Shown here in pieces: positions 30,646 through 39,944 of a stretch of 41,345 nt of DNA (position 1 is the stretch's first letter; the number at the start of each line of letters is the position of its first letter). The DNA is from Amphimedon queenslandica (taxonomy: Eukaryota; Porifera; Demospongiae; Haplosclerida; Niphatidae). The stretch lies in contig NW_003546517.1 in the NCBI RefSeq assembly GCF_000090795.2, positions 1-41,345 of the forward strand, written 5' to 3'. The notes beneath the pieces were generated by a model. The model was not told the DNA's origin, searched no databases, and saw only the letters and a program-made list of their open reading frames with translations. The translations under genes and the position numbers were made by a program.

Positions 30646-31328
30646 TCGGCAAGACCTAAGTATCTAGATGCCGATTTGATTTTCCTAGACCAGTACGAGA
30701 TAGTATTTGCATCAATGATGTTGAAAATTGCTTGAAGTCATGCAATAAAATATATTACCTCAAACGAAATAAAAAAGAAGTTTAAGTCAATGACTACAAT
30801 CCTTTACTGTTGAAATTGTAGCGTGCAAATATGGACTTGCAATACATAGCTGAGAAGAGTCTTTCCTTAAGTAACTGGATATGTCACTAAAGCGGAAAAG
30901 AGTCATGCACAGGACTTATGGGATGAAGTCAGCAGCTGTGACAACATATACAGCAGGCTTTGGAAAATCGGACAAAAATTTCGTTGAGCTAAAGAAGTAG
31001 GACTATATGCAGCTAGCGGTCTTCTCGGAGAAAGTTTATACATGAAATCAGTAACCGTACAGTACGTTAATGTGTACTTGCCTCATAAGAGGAGCAGAAA
31101 AATCAAAAAGTATTCATATTTAACTAAAATGGATTGATCTTCTAAAGACATTTTTAATTCTAGCATAATTGAAGACTTTTATTCGACAGGACCAAATAAC
31201 ATGGAAGAGATGTATCTCTTTACCAATTTGTTGCTAATTACAAATTTGATAAAATAGGAGAAAATGGAGAAAGAGAATACAAACTTTGATCAAAGCCAGT
31301 CCATGCAAACCATAGGAAATTTACTTCT
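30646..31328 (+). pseudogene. Helitron copy 2: Rep Y2 region, broken
   Basis: Remnants NDYNPLLLKL, LQYIAEKSLSLS and VTGYVTKAEKSHAQ can be read in different frames. Compared with copy 1, eight bases have gone between SLS and VTGY, removing Glu-Tyr and thus the first catalytic tyrosine. The rest (KIGQKF, GLLGESLYMKSVTVQYVN) leads into the helicase entry SKDIFNSSIIEDF. The region is full of stops. Confidence 0.7.
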
Positions 31329-32111
31329 ATGCAAGAAGTGGAAAAAGACGATTTTTATTACTCGCTAATATTTTTATTTGTACATTTTAGAGATGAGAAC
31401 ACACTCGTAATGGAAGGAGAAACAATGGAAGAAGCTTTTAGGCGTCACAGAAAAGCATTTATACGTGGCATTGAAAATCATTTTAACAAACTACAGAAAT
31501 TATTAGAAGCTGAACGTTATTGGAAGAGAATAGTCGATGCAAGAAATAAAGCCGGTTTTACTGAAAAAGAACTTCCTGATAACAAGGAAGACGATGAGCC
31601 TCAATTATTTGGTGAAACAATGGAAGCAGTCGCTGATATTGCTGACATGCATATAAATGTACCTAATTTAACATTAGAGCAAAGAGAGGCAATGCTTAAT
31701 GTAGATCAAAAAAGAATTTTTGATAAAATTAAGAGCCATTTTATGAGTCAAAAAGAAAGTGAAGACTTATTAGAAAATGAGTGTTCAAGACTACTTAGAT
31801 TAGATAATATCAAACCACTAAGGACGTTTATTAGTGGTGTAGGTGGATCTGGTAAATCGTTTTTGATAGAGGCAATAAAATGCCTAGTGGATGACATATG
31901 GCATCTAAAAAGTTGTGAAATTATGAGTGCTATAGTAGCACCAACAGGTATAGCCGCATTTAATGTAGGCGGACTAACAATACATACATTATTTCAGCTA
32001 ACAGTAGAGCATGAGGGAAAGACAGCTCGATATTGGGCTTTGAGTAAAGAAGCTCAGAAAAGAATAAAAATGACACTTAAACACTTAAAAATTATAAAAG
32101 TAGATGAGGTA
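31329..32111 (+). pseudogene. Helitron copy 2: PIF1-type helicase N-terminal half
   Basis: The frame has EEAFRRHRKAFIRGIENHFN, LTLEQREAMLNVDQKRIFDK, Walker A FISGVGGSGKSFLIEAI, IVAPTGIAAFNVGGLTIHTL and KHLKIIKVDEV (Walker B). It is one uninterrupted 260-codon frame, longer than in copy 1, and stops only because a MITE inserted directly after the DEV of Walker B. Confidence 0.82.
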
Positions 32112-32370
32112 CCGTATTTCCTTAAATAGAAGCCGCATTCGAATAAACGCCAGGGTAGCAATAGAATTTAACTATAAATACGCAACACAGGCCTAGGAGT
32201 GACTCAGTAGTCTAGTGGGCAATGCCTGAAGTTCCAGAAGTCAAAAGCTTGAGGCCACGGGTTCGAATCTCGCTCTGGGCCAAAGTTTTTTTTATTTTTT
32301 ATATATTTTTTGGAGGTCCAAGTATCATTTTAGGAAATAGACGCCCGGGCTTTTATTTAAGGAAATACGG
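32112..32370. mobile_element. 259-bp MITE with tRNA-like core, TA duplication
   Basis: The ends CCGTATTTCCTTAAATA and TATTTAAGGAAATACGG are perfect inverted repeats. TA flanks both (32110-32111, 32371-32372), and copy 1 gives the empty site GAGGTATCTAT. This is the layout of a Tc1/mariner-type MITE. The core (about 32190-32282) looks like a tRNA-derived Pol III unit, unusual for such an element. It splits the helicase at Walker B. Confidence 0.9.
32190..32282 (+). ncRNA. tRNA-like (Pol III promoter) core inside the MITE
   Basis: GACTCAGTAGTCTAGTGGGC resembles an A box. GGTTCGAATCTC at 32260-32271 matches the B-box consensus GGTTCGANTCC closely. The segment ends in CTCTGGGCCA, then a T-run (about 32287-32300) that could terminate Pol III. 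The T-arm pairs only partly and I could not place a convincing anticodon arm, so I regard this as a tRNA-derived SINE-like unit, not a working tRNA gene. Confidence 0.55.
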
Positions 32371-32372
32371 TA

Positions 32373-33643
32373 TCTATGGTATCCAATCTAAATCAAGCAT
32401 ACTTACACATGCGTTTAGAAGATATATTTGGAACTGATGAATGGTTTGGATCTAAAAATATTTTATTTGTAGGTGACCCCTTACAACTGCCACCAGTTAA
32501 TGGTACACCAGTATTTAAAAAAATTAGCAAAAAAATGTAAAAACTAGACTTGGAGTAGCAAATGCCGTTAACATATGGAAAGAAACAGTAGAATATGATG
32601 AACTAACAATCAATGAGCAACAAAAAGATGAAACTTTCTTTAAGATGCTTCATTCTGTTAGGCATGGCTGTCTGACTGATAAAACTATTCATATGCTTAA
32701 GAGTCGCGTATTTAAGGTTTCAATACAAGAAAAATATTAGGAATTGGAAAGTGAAGGAACAAATCCTCCAATTTGCCTATTTTCTAAAGTAGACGCCTGC
32801 CAAAAAATCAATGAATTAATGTTAGAAAGTCTAAAAACTGAGAAAACTGAAATAGCATGTGTTGATGTTCTTGATGAAAGTGGCATCACAGCAAAATTTG
32901 ACAAAAAACAAGAAAAAAAATTAGAGAAACTAAAAGATCAACCAAGCAAAACAGCTGGTTTAGAAACTGTATTGTCTTTAGCAGTAGGCTGTAGAGTAAT
33001 GCTAAGACGTAATATTGATGTGACTGTAGGATTAGTTAATGGGGCCATTGGTACAGTAATGGGTATTTATGCTACATGTATATCAATCAAATTTGATCAT
33101 ATTGATGTACCTTGTGACATAAAAAGGGTTACATCTAGATTTATGCTATCTAAGAATTTGTATATTCATAGGAAACAGTTTCCCCTTATAATTTCTTATG
33201 CTATTACTATTCATAAATGTCAGGGCCTCTCACTAGATACAGCCATTATTGATTGATCAACTGATGTTTTTGGGGATGGTATGGCATATGTTGCATTGTC
33301 TCGTGTACGCACATTAAATGGATTAGACTTATTATCATTTGATCCTCACTCTGTTAAAGTTATTAATCCGAGCATTAATGAAATTAACTGCCTCAGAAGT
33401 AAATTTCAAAAAGACTTACGTCAAATAAAGAAAAGTAAAGGAATGAAGAGAAAGATTCAAGTGACTGGTATAATTGATGATGGTGAACCTTGTAGTAAGA
33501 ATACCAAGGTGTCTGTAAGTCATGTACAAAGTATTAGTAACAGTACTGTTAGTAGCAATAAACGTCAGAGTACTGATTTACAAAAGTCTAATCGCTCCAA
33601 AAAGAGTAAAATATGTGACGATAATGCTTTAAATAAGCCTTGA
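32373..33643 (+). pseudogene. Helitron copy 2: helicase C-terminal half
   Basis: After the MITE the sequence resumes with ILFVGDPLQLPPVNG in a decayed frame, then 32744-33256 with GCRVMLRRNIDVTVGLVNGA, ISYAITIHKCQGLSLDTAII (motif V), a TGA, and MAYVALSRVRTLNGLDLL (motif VI) in the frame 33281-33643. The Ser/Lys tail follows as in copy 1. Stops at about 32538, 32738 and 33255 break it. Confidence 0.8.
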
Positions 33644-33691
33644 TCCCAAAAAAGAAAAGTTGATGTAGACTGTAGTACTGACAATACTGCT

Positions 33692-34564
33692 TTGGTATTG
33701 CCTCGCTTGAAAAAAGATGATAAATTAATTGTTTCAATTAATTTGAAAGACCTAAAAACCAAATTTAATATGAAAGATGATGATGGTTGCAGTAGTCTCA
33801 TTGTATCTATAAAACTCTCAAACATTAAATGTAAACCAAAAGATGACAAAACCAAGTGTGTTGTAAAAAATAACCATTGTAGTAGTAGTCTGATAGTATC
33901 TATAAAACTCTCAAGCATTAAATTAAAGACAAGTAATCCAAAAAAAAATGATGTCATCTTTACTTATGAAGAGCCTCCAAACCCAGATATTGTGAGAAGG
34001 ACACAATGGGATTATGTTAATTACTGTGGTAATGAAGAATTTCAAAGAAGGTGGTGTGAGAATTTAAATGTCAAATTTGTCACAGCTGCTAGAATCTTAC
34101 CTGGTAGTCCAACAACACCATTGTCAGATGAAACAGATCCTAATAGTACTCTTGATGTCCCTGGTGATGGGAATTGTTTATTTAATACCCTTTCATATCT
34201 CATTACTGGGTCAATTTCTCAGCATTACGAATTACATAAAGCAATTCTTAGTAATATGCCAAACTTTGAGGAATTGTTTAATAGTTCGTTAAATGCAACC
34301 AGATATTCAAGCATATGTGAATACAAAAATAAGTCCAAAATGTATAGAAATTGTGTGGGCTACTAAGACAGAGATTATTAAATTATCTGCAATATTAGGT
34401 ACAGCCATATATTCATATTCACTTGTCCTACTTTTGTTGGCTGGGCTAGATATGGTACCCAGGAATTATATGGCATTCCTTGTGATACTAATACACCTGC
34501 TTTGTATTTGAAGCATGTTGGTACTAATCATTTCCAAGCAGTTAAATCTATTACTATTTCTTAA
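33692..34564 (+). pseudogene. Helitron copy 2: linker and OTU protease domain
   Basis: The frame 33692-34366 starts in the linker with three SSLIVSIKLS-type repeats (LIVSINL, LIVSIKLSNIK, LIVSIKLSSIK). It keeps the RRTQWDYV junction that is stopped in copy 1, and reaches the OTU Cys block DVPGDGNCLFNTLSYLI. A frameshift near 34366 separates the His block (LKHVGTNHFQAV), and the domain ends TAA at 34564. Unlike copy 1, the Asn of the DGNCLF signature is kept. Confidence 0.8.
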
Positions 34565-35120
34565 GCATTGATTGTTGATGGAAGTGGGTATGGTGTATGG
34601 GAGGTCCATCATCTTAAAAACATTGGTTGTTTAATATGACTTGTATTTCACTGCAGGTGCAATGTGAGTGATGTGTGAGTGTGTCTGAAAACCATTGGTG
34701 CATATCCACCCAGTATTAATAAGTATGAAGAGATCTAACTGCATTTAGGAAGTGAGATTAATCAAGGTATAACAAATGACAGTGAATATTGATTACTAGA
34801 TACTATAATGGAAAGGGAGAGGGTGTGAAAGAGGTTTACAGTTCATTAGACTTAAGCATTGATTCCAATTTGTGTGACTATCATTTATGTAGGACAGAGG
34901 GTTATGAAGGGAGGAAGCTGTCATTATCGAATCTGGATCTTGTTTGTTACTTGTACTACATGTTTATTACAAATAACATGTACTTATGGATCCGGGCTCT
35001 GCTGAAAAATTTTGAAGTCCTGACAAGAAAAATTTATGAGTAACATTAAAATTTGTTATTATACATGTAGTATTATTCAAGCAGTGATTCTGTACATATA
35101 ATAAATAATGATCATCATGC
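34565..35120 (+). other. Helitron copy 2: 3' untranslated segment
   Basis: It aligns inversely with 1507-2046. No gene was recognised. Confidence 0.5.
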
Positions 35121-35313
35121 ATGTTCATGCTGCCATCAATGCTGTGTGCATTACATATATGTAAATGCTTGCCAGCTGATGTTGCGCATAATGATGCCAT
35201 CAATGCTGTGCACATTATTAATTTAATGCTTGCCGGCTGATGTTGCGCATTTGAATGATGCTGCCATCAATGCTGTGGGCATATTAAATGCTTGCCAGCT
35301 GATGTTGCACATC
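35121..35313 (+). repeat. Three-unit ~64-bp tandem array in Helitron 3' tail (copy 2)
   Basis: It has the same A and B half-motifs as 1315-1506, in inverse orientation (TGCTGCCATCAATGCTGTG and GCTTGCCAGCTGATGTTGC), three times. Confidence 0.85.
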
Positions 35314-36020
35314 TTTTATTGATGATTGTTGTAACGTGCATGTTCTCATTAACAAAAAAATATTGTTTGCATATTGGAAATTCTTCATGTACAGTGTTAT
35401 GTTATATTAAGCAAATCATGAAAGTATCGTAACTGAGAATAGCATTAGTAAGCAACATTATGTCTAAAATACATGCATGCACATACATGTATGATCCATT
35501 CAGAAATATTGTAGATGCTACCATTATCATTATTAGTATATCACATTTATATTTAAAGAGGTACTTACTTGGCACAGGGAATATATTGTTGTGTTATAGA
35601 GTGAGGTCAGACTTGGAATGAGACTCAAAAGGTGAAGGGGACATTCCTCTATGTGAGCTGCTACATCTTGTTAATGGTTTGTAATGTATGTTTGTGACAA
35701 ACATAAGGTATATCATGCATATACATGTACATGTTTATCACCGTGTATTGTACATGTAGTGGATTATTGGTGCATTCTTGTACTTGTAGTGTTTGATGAT
35801 ATCATGCATGCAATTATATTTTCATTTATACATTTATAGTATGTGTAATGGAGTTAGAAGGAATCTAAAAGCTGATGTGATTGGTGTGATTATTGTTTGT
35901 ACTATTGTTATTCATAGGAAGTGTGTTTGCATTGCTTGCGTTTGATATGTTATTATATGCTTTACAGGTAATGACAGCTGGAGAAGATTTGATGATTGAG
36001 CAATAATTTGCTGGAATGTG
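35314..36020 (+). other. Helitron copy 2: distal 3' tail
   Basis: Noncoding, matching the inverse of about 560-1310 and of 40160-40915. Similarity to copy 1 is lost near 36020. Confidence 0.55.
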
Positions 36021-36392
36021 CAATATAACATTAAATTAGTTGTAACATTATTATAGCTTTGGATTTATAATTAGTATTAAAAATTATATACTGGATTTAT
36101 AAATGTCATTTATTTTTATAGATTATGAATGGCGGCACTGTGCATGTTCATGTACGTAATCAGTATGTCCATAATAGTGATTATTAGGTAAGATTTAATT
36201 TTTTTAAATCATGCATTACGATAGTGTGAATTTTTTTCTAGAAATATTGCAAGAAACTGAAGGGAATAAGAATTTATGTCTTGTCAAACACTTGGCATTA
36301 CTAATGTATTTTCATCCTGGCTTAACGCTGATGTATTTTTAATTCACAGTTTGATTATTTTTTAACATCTATTATTATAATGAAGTACATAG
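36021..36392. other. Stretch between Helitron tail and Pro-rich gene
   Basis: A weak splice-like motif TTTTTATAG precedes ATTATGAATGGCGGC at 36121. A 20-codon frame follows (MNGGTVHVHVRNQY and onward, stop then GTAAG at 36188). A vaguely similar ATGGCAGCTGTACGTAG is found on the minus strand at about 39895, on the other arm of the palindrome. I cannot call a gene. Confidence 0.25.
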
Positions 36393-36951
36393 TTAATAAA
36401 AGTTATATTTTTTTGTTACGCCACCTCTGGGCCTCGGCCTGTGGCCCCTGCCCCTGCCAGCTCTCCATAGTAGATTGGCATACTATTACGGAATATAAAG
36501 ATAATATTAAGTACATCATAGTTAAGAATTACAATCTGTTTATTCACAGCCCTCAGCTGGGCTATTATCTGCTGCCTTTGCTGTTGAAGCAAAGGTAGTC
36601 CTGGGGCAGAAGGGGCTCCTCCAGGAAGGAGCACCGGTGCACCTCCAGGAGGGAGCACAGGTGCTCCTTCAGGAGGGAGCACCGGTGCACCTCCAGGAGG
36701 GAGCACTGGTTCTCTACAGGAAGAAGCACCGGTGCACCTCCAGGAGGGAGCACTGGTGCTCCTCCAGGAGGAAGCACCGGTGCTCCTCGAGGAGGGAGCA
36801 CCGGTGCCCCTCCAGGAGCAGGCACCGGCAGGCCTCCAGCTCATTGGACTGGGATCGGGAGTGCTGTAGGTGGTGGTGGCGGTGGAGGCCTTCCATCTCC
36901 AGCTACTGGTTGTGGCAGATAAACTATGTCCTCATCACCAGCATCATCCAT
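36393..36951 (-). pseudogene. Pro-rich/RGG-rich gene, left copy
   Basis: The minus-strand frame starts MDDAGDEDIVYLPQPVAGDG at 36951, then RPPPPPPPTALP, a TGA, and a run of GGAPVLPP octapeptides encoded by a 24-bp minisatellite. A frameshift near 36715 shifts the run. It ends LLQQQRQQIIAQLRAVNKQI. A 50-base intron (36483-36532, GTAATT..TAATAG) joins this in frame to YANLLWRAGRGRGHRPRPRG and GVTKKYNFY, stop 36393-36395. The right copy (39132-39683) shares the QQQR..I..QL..VN.QI block and the Arg/Gly-rich end. RGG-type tails often bind RNA; that is inference. No known family was recognised. Confidence 0.6.
36615..36840. repeat. 24-bp GC-rich coding minisatellite
   Basis: About nine units of the type GGAGGGAGCACCGGTGCACC with variants lie in an AT-rich surround. 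The unit length divides by three and the core GCACCGGTGC is palindromic, so frames stay open on both strands. It encodes GGAPVLPP on the minus strand. Confidence 0.9.
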
Positions 36952-37473
36952 TATAAAGTATGCTAACAAAAAAGAAGAAAATATATTGATAGCTAATTTA
37001 ATTTGTACCTGAACTGACTTCAGTGCTTCTTTAAAAAAAGAAAGTTATAGTAGTTAACTTGAGATCAAAACGGCAACTGAAATTGAATCAGAATGTCAAC
37101 TTAAATAGTTTCAGAACAAGAAATAGATCTTAATAATGGTCAATAATGATGAATCATTATTATAGCTAGGCTATGAATATAATTAATGATTCAAAAATTG
37201 AAAAAAATTAATAAAAATTAATGAATAAAGTTTTTATAATGCGATAGGTCTTCTTATAGTTTTTTCAAAATTCTTTTCTTCCAGCAATGAACTGATAACT
37301 AAGGCAAAAATTGTAATTATTAATGAGGATTATTAATTAATTAGTAATGATGAAAATTATGAGCTAGGCTATAATCAATGACTGAAAATTCAAAAAAATT
37401 AAATAAATTTATACATTATTTATTTTATAATTATTCATAAAAAGGATTGTTAAGTATTAAAATTTAAAGAAAG

Positions 37474-37710
37474 TATGGAAACAAGTAAATAAAAAAATTT
37501 CTATTAAATAAGAATAAGTAGAGTTGTCAAAAAATGAAAGAAACAAGGGGGTTGAGTTCAACCATAATATTAATTAATAGTTGAATTAATAATTATAAAC
37601 GTTAATTAACAAAAAATAATTCATAAAAATAGTACACAGATTTCAAACCCTACTTTGCAGAAAATGATTATAGGCAGAAATAGAATTTTAATAATAATTA
37701 TGCCTTTGTA
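37474..37710 (+). repeat. Repeat family R, copy 2
   Basis: It contains TATGGAAACAAGTAAATAAA, GAGTTGTCAAAAAATGAAAG and ACAAGGGGGTTGAG, as at 26175-26410. Confidence 0.8.
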
Positions 37711-38735
37711 CCTATTGATTGCTCTACTACATTTCTATGATGTAAATTGATTATTGTTAAATATATATAAAACTTTTCAGCTAGTATTGATTGAATAAAT
37801 TATTGTCATGACAATTAAAGCATCTAAATTATAGGTAATTATTTGGCTATTCCATTCTTTAATGTTTGTAATTCAGTACAATATCTAAAACATAAATGTA
37901 TAAGAGTTGCAATTGGACTCACCACAGTTGTATAGGCCATAACTAAGTAGTTTGGTTATCAATTTTGCATTAAAATTTGTCATTTAAAAGGAAACAATAC
38001 TCCTTCATAAAATTCTGCAAAGTAGGGTGTGAAATTTTTGTACTATATTTATGAATTTTTTTTTTATTAATTAACGTTTATAATTATTAATTAAACTATT
38101 AATTATTATTATGGTGAAACTCAACCCCCTTGTTTCTTTTATTTTTTGACAAGCATACTTTTTCTTATTTAATTGAAATTTTTTTATTTATGTATATGTA
38201 TATTTATACCTATTGACTGCTCTACTATACATTGTAATGATGTAAATTAATAATAATTATTGACAGATATAAATTAGCCTTTTAGCAATAATTATTGATT
38301 CAAAAGATGACTCTCATCACAATTAAAACATCTAAATTATGGATTAGATATTTTGCTATTGAATTTTTAATGTTTGTGATTCAGTACGATTATACAAAAT
38401 TTAAAAATTAGTGCATGTGCTTTTTTAAGATTGTCATTGGACTTGTCACGCATGTGTAGGCTGAAACGAAGCAGTTGGGTTGTCATTCTTTCATTCAAAT
38501 TTGTCATGTTAAAGGAATCAATACTTCTTCGTAAAATTCTGCAAAGTAATGTTGAAATTTTTATATTATATTTATGAATAAAATATTTGTATTAAAGTTT
38601 ATTATTGATAATAGAACTAATAATAATTGCTATGATTGAACTCAACACCCTTGTTTCTTTCATTATTTGACAACCCTACATTTTCTTATTTAATAAAAAT
38701 TTTTATTAACTTGTTTCCATAGTTCTTATTAAATT
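37711..38735. repeat. ~498-bp tandem duplication (37711-38208 and 38209-38735)
   Basis: The two units start CCTATTGATTGCTCTAC and CCTATTGACTGCTCTAC, at an offset of 498. They share CATCTAAATTAT, TTTAATGTTTGT, ATTCAGTAC and AAAATTCTGCAAAGTA in order. Each unit ends with an inverted copy of family R (38030-38200 and 38540-38735). No gene was found within. Confidence 0.8.
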
Positions 38736-39131
38736 TTATTACTTAGTAATCATATTTTTTGTCATTCATTTGTATGTCAATAGATTATCACTTTATTACT
38801 GGAAGAAATAATATTTTCAAAATTATAGCCATGGGAACTTATCACATTATAAAAACAGTTTTTATAATTACTAATAATTATTACATAAAATTTGAATCAT
38901 TAATAAATTCATAGCTAGGCTAATTATTATTCATTACTACGACTTCAATGAGCCAATTCAAGTTATTTAACTTCTCTTCTTCTAGCTGACAATATCTCTC
39001 TAACCTAATTCTAGTTTCATACCCTTCCTCTCGCAACATCTCTGTCTTGCACTGCATTTTCCAGAAAATTAGTCCATCAAACTTGCAGCATTAGATCTGG
39101 CTACCTCATTTATTTCTTTTTTAAAGTAATA

Positions 39132-39683
39132 ATGAATGTTCCAGTACTAGTAGCAGATGTAGGGCATAGAGGCCCTCAACCACCACCACCATTTGCTACC
39201 AGTGGAGGCCATGGAGGTCTTTCTTCTCCACCACCAACACCACCAGATGCTGCCGGTTGAACCCATGGAGGTCCACCACCACCAACACCATCAGGACCAG
39301 TTGCTGCCGGTGGAGCCCATTGAGGTCTTCCACCACTACCACCACCAGGACCAGTTGCCTGTGGTCATAGAAGTTTTGTACCACAACCACCACCAGTTGC
39401 TGGTGTTCATGAAGAACTTCCACCACCTCCAATCACTGCACTTCCATTGGCAGCCCTCCCACAACCTCATGCTGCCGTAGGTGTAGCTGCTCTGCAACAG
39501 CAGAGGCTGCCAATCCTCAGGCAACTCAGTAGCGTAAATAGGCAAATCGTAAAGTGTTACTAATACTCAAAAGTAATAATCTCCTTTCCGCACTTACCTA
39601 GAGCCCCAAGAGGACGTGGCAGGTGTAGAATGGGTGGAGGTCCTAGAGGAAATGTGACAAAAATTATAATTTTTAGCAAATAG
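39132..39683 (+). pseudogene. Pro-rich/RGG-rich gene, right copy
   Basis: The frame starts MNVPVLVADVGHRGPQPPPP and continues with Pro/Gly/His-rich repeats of about 18-20 residues (GGHGGLSSPPPTPPDAAG, GPVAAGGAH, GPVACGHR) interrupted by two TGA codons. It ends AALQQQRLPILRQLSSVNRQ and IV. After a probable short intron (GTAAAG...CTAG; the exact phase is unresolved) come RAPRGRGRCRMGGGPRGNVT and KIIIFSK, stop at 39683. It is a diverged, inverted paralogue of 36393-36951: the C-terminal blocks agree while the repeat regions differ completely. The TGA stops suggest decay. Confidence 0.55.
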
Positions 39684-39944
39684 GGCTTTTTGTATCATAA
39701 ATACGTTATTACTAACAAATCAATTATTGTGCTTCGCAAAAAGCAGAAATACAAATTACAGTAGTCTAATGTCCAAATGTTGAAGTATTCAGTCAGGCAA
39801 ATTGCTTTAATACTTGAGACTCCATCTTCCTATAATAATATACATATGCTATACATCATTTATAATTACAAGTAAATTCGCTACGTACAGCTGCCATAAC
39901 AAAGTAAAGACTTAACTATCAAACGACAGTAAATGCAAACTTGA
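39684..39944. other. Stretch between right Pro-rich gene and Helitron tail
   Basis: AT-rich. Nothing was recognised apart from the faint ATGGCAGCTGTACGTAG (minus) similarity noted at 36121. Confidence 0.3.

Larger units (their letters stand above)
26411..36020 (+). mobile_element. Helitron (Rep-helicase-OTU) copy 2
   Basis: This plus-strand copy is homologous to copy 1 along its length. Its 5' tip holds a perfect hairpin ATATAGGC-GGTA-GCCTATAT (about 26421-26440). The coding order is K-rich repeats, N-terminal region, Rep, helicase, OTU, and then the tail with the three-unit array. Differences from copy 1 are a 439-bp hAT-type insertion (28558-28996), a deletion of the DUF6570 block at about 29437, loss of the first Y2 tyrosine, and a 259-bp MITE in the helicase (32112-32370). 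Similarity in the tail ends near 36020. It is dead. Confidence 0.85.
36990..39120. repeat. Large imperfect inverted repeat between the two Pro-rich genes
   Basis: The left arm (about 37120-37480) pairs with the right arm (about 38735-38970). Shared blocks include TAGCTAGGCTA, AAAATTCTTTTCTTCCAG against its complement near 38795, and GATAACTAAG-like ends. Further in, the repeat family R is inverted at 37474-37710 versus 38540-38735. With the genes outside, the symmetry spans about 36.4-39.7 kb. Confidence 0.75.

Noticed and set aside
32190..32282. A functional tRNA gene
   Set aside because: B box is good, but T-arm pairing is imperfect, no anticodon arm could be placed, and it lies inside a MITE.
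36637..36966. Plus-strand 109-codon frame in the minisatellite
   Set aside because: Minus-strand reading gives the conserved QQQR..VN.QI block and an in-frame intron; the plus frame is opened by the 24-bp repeat.
39196..39545. Minus-strand Val/Trp-rich frames
   Set aside because: Antisense of the Pro-rich repeats of the right gene copy.
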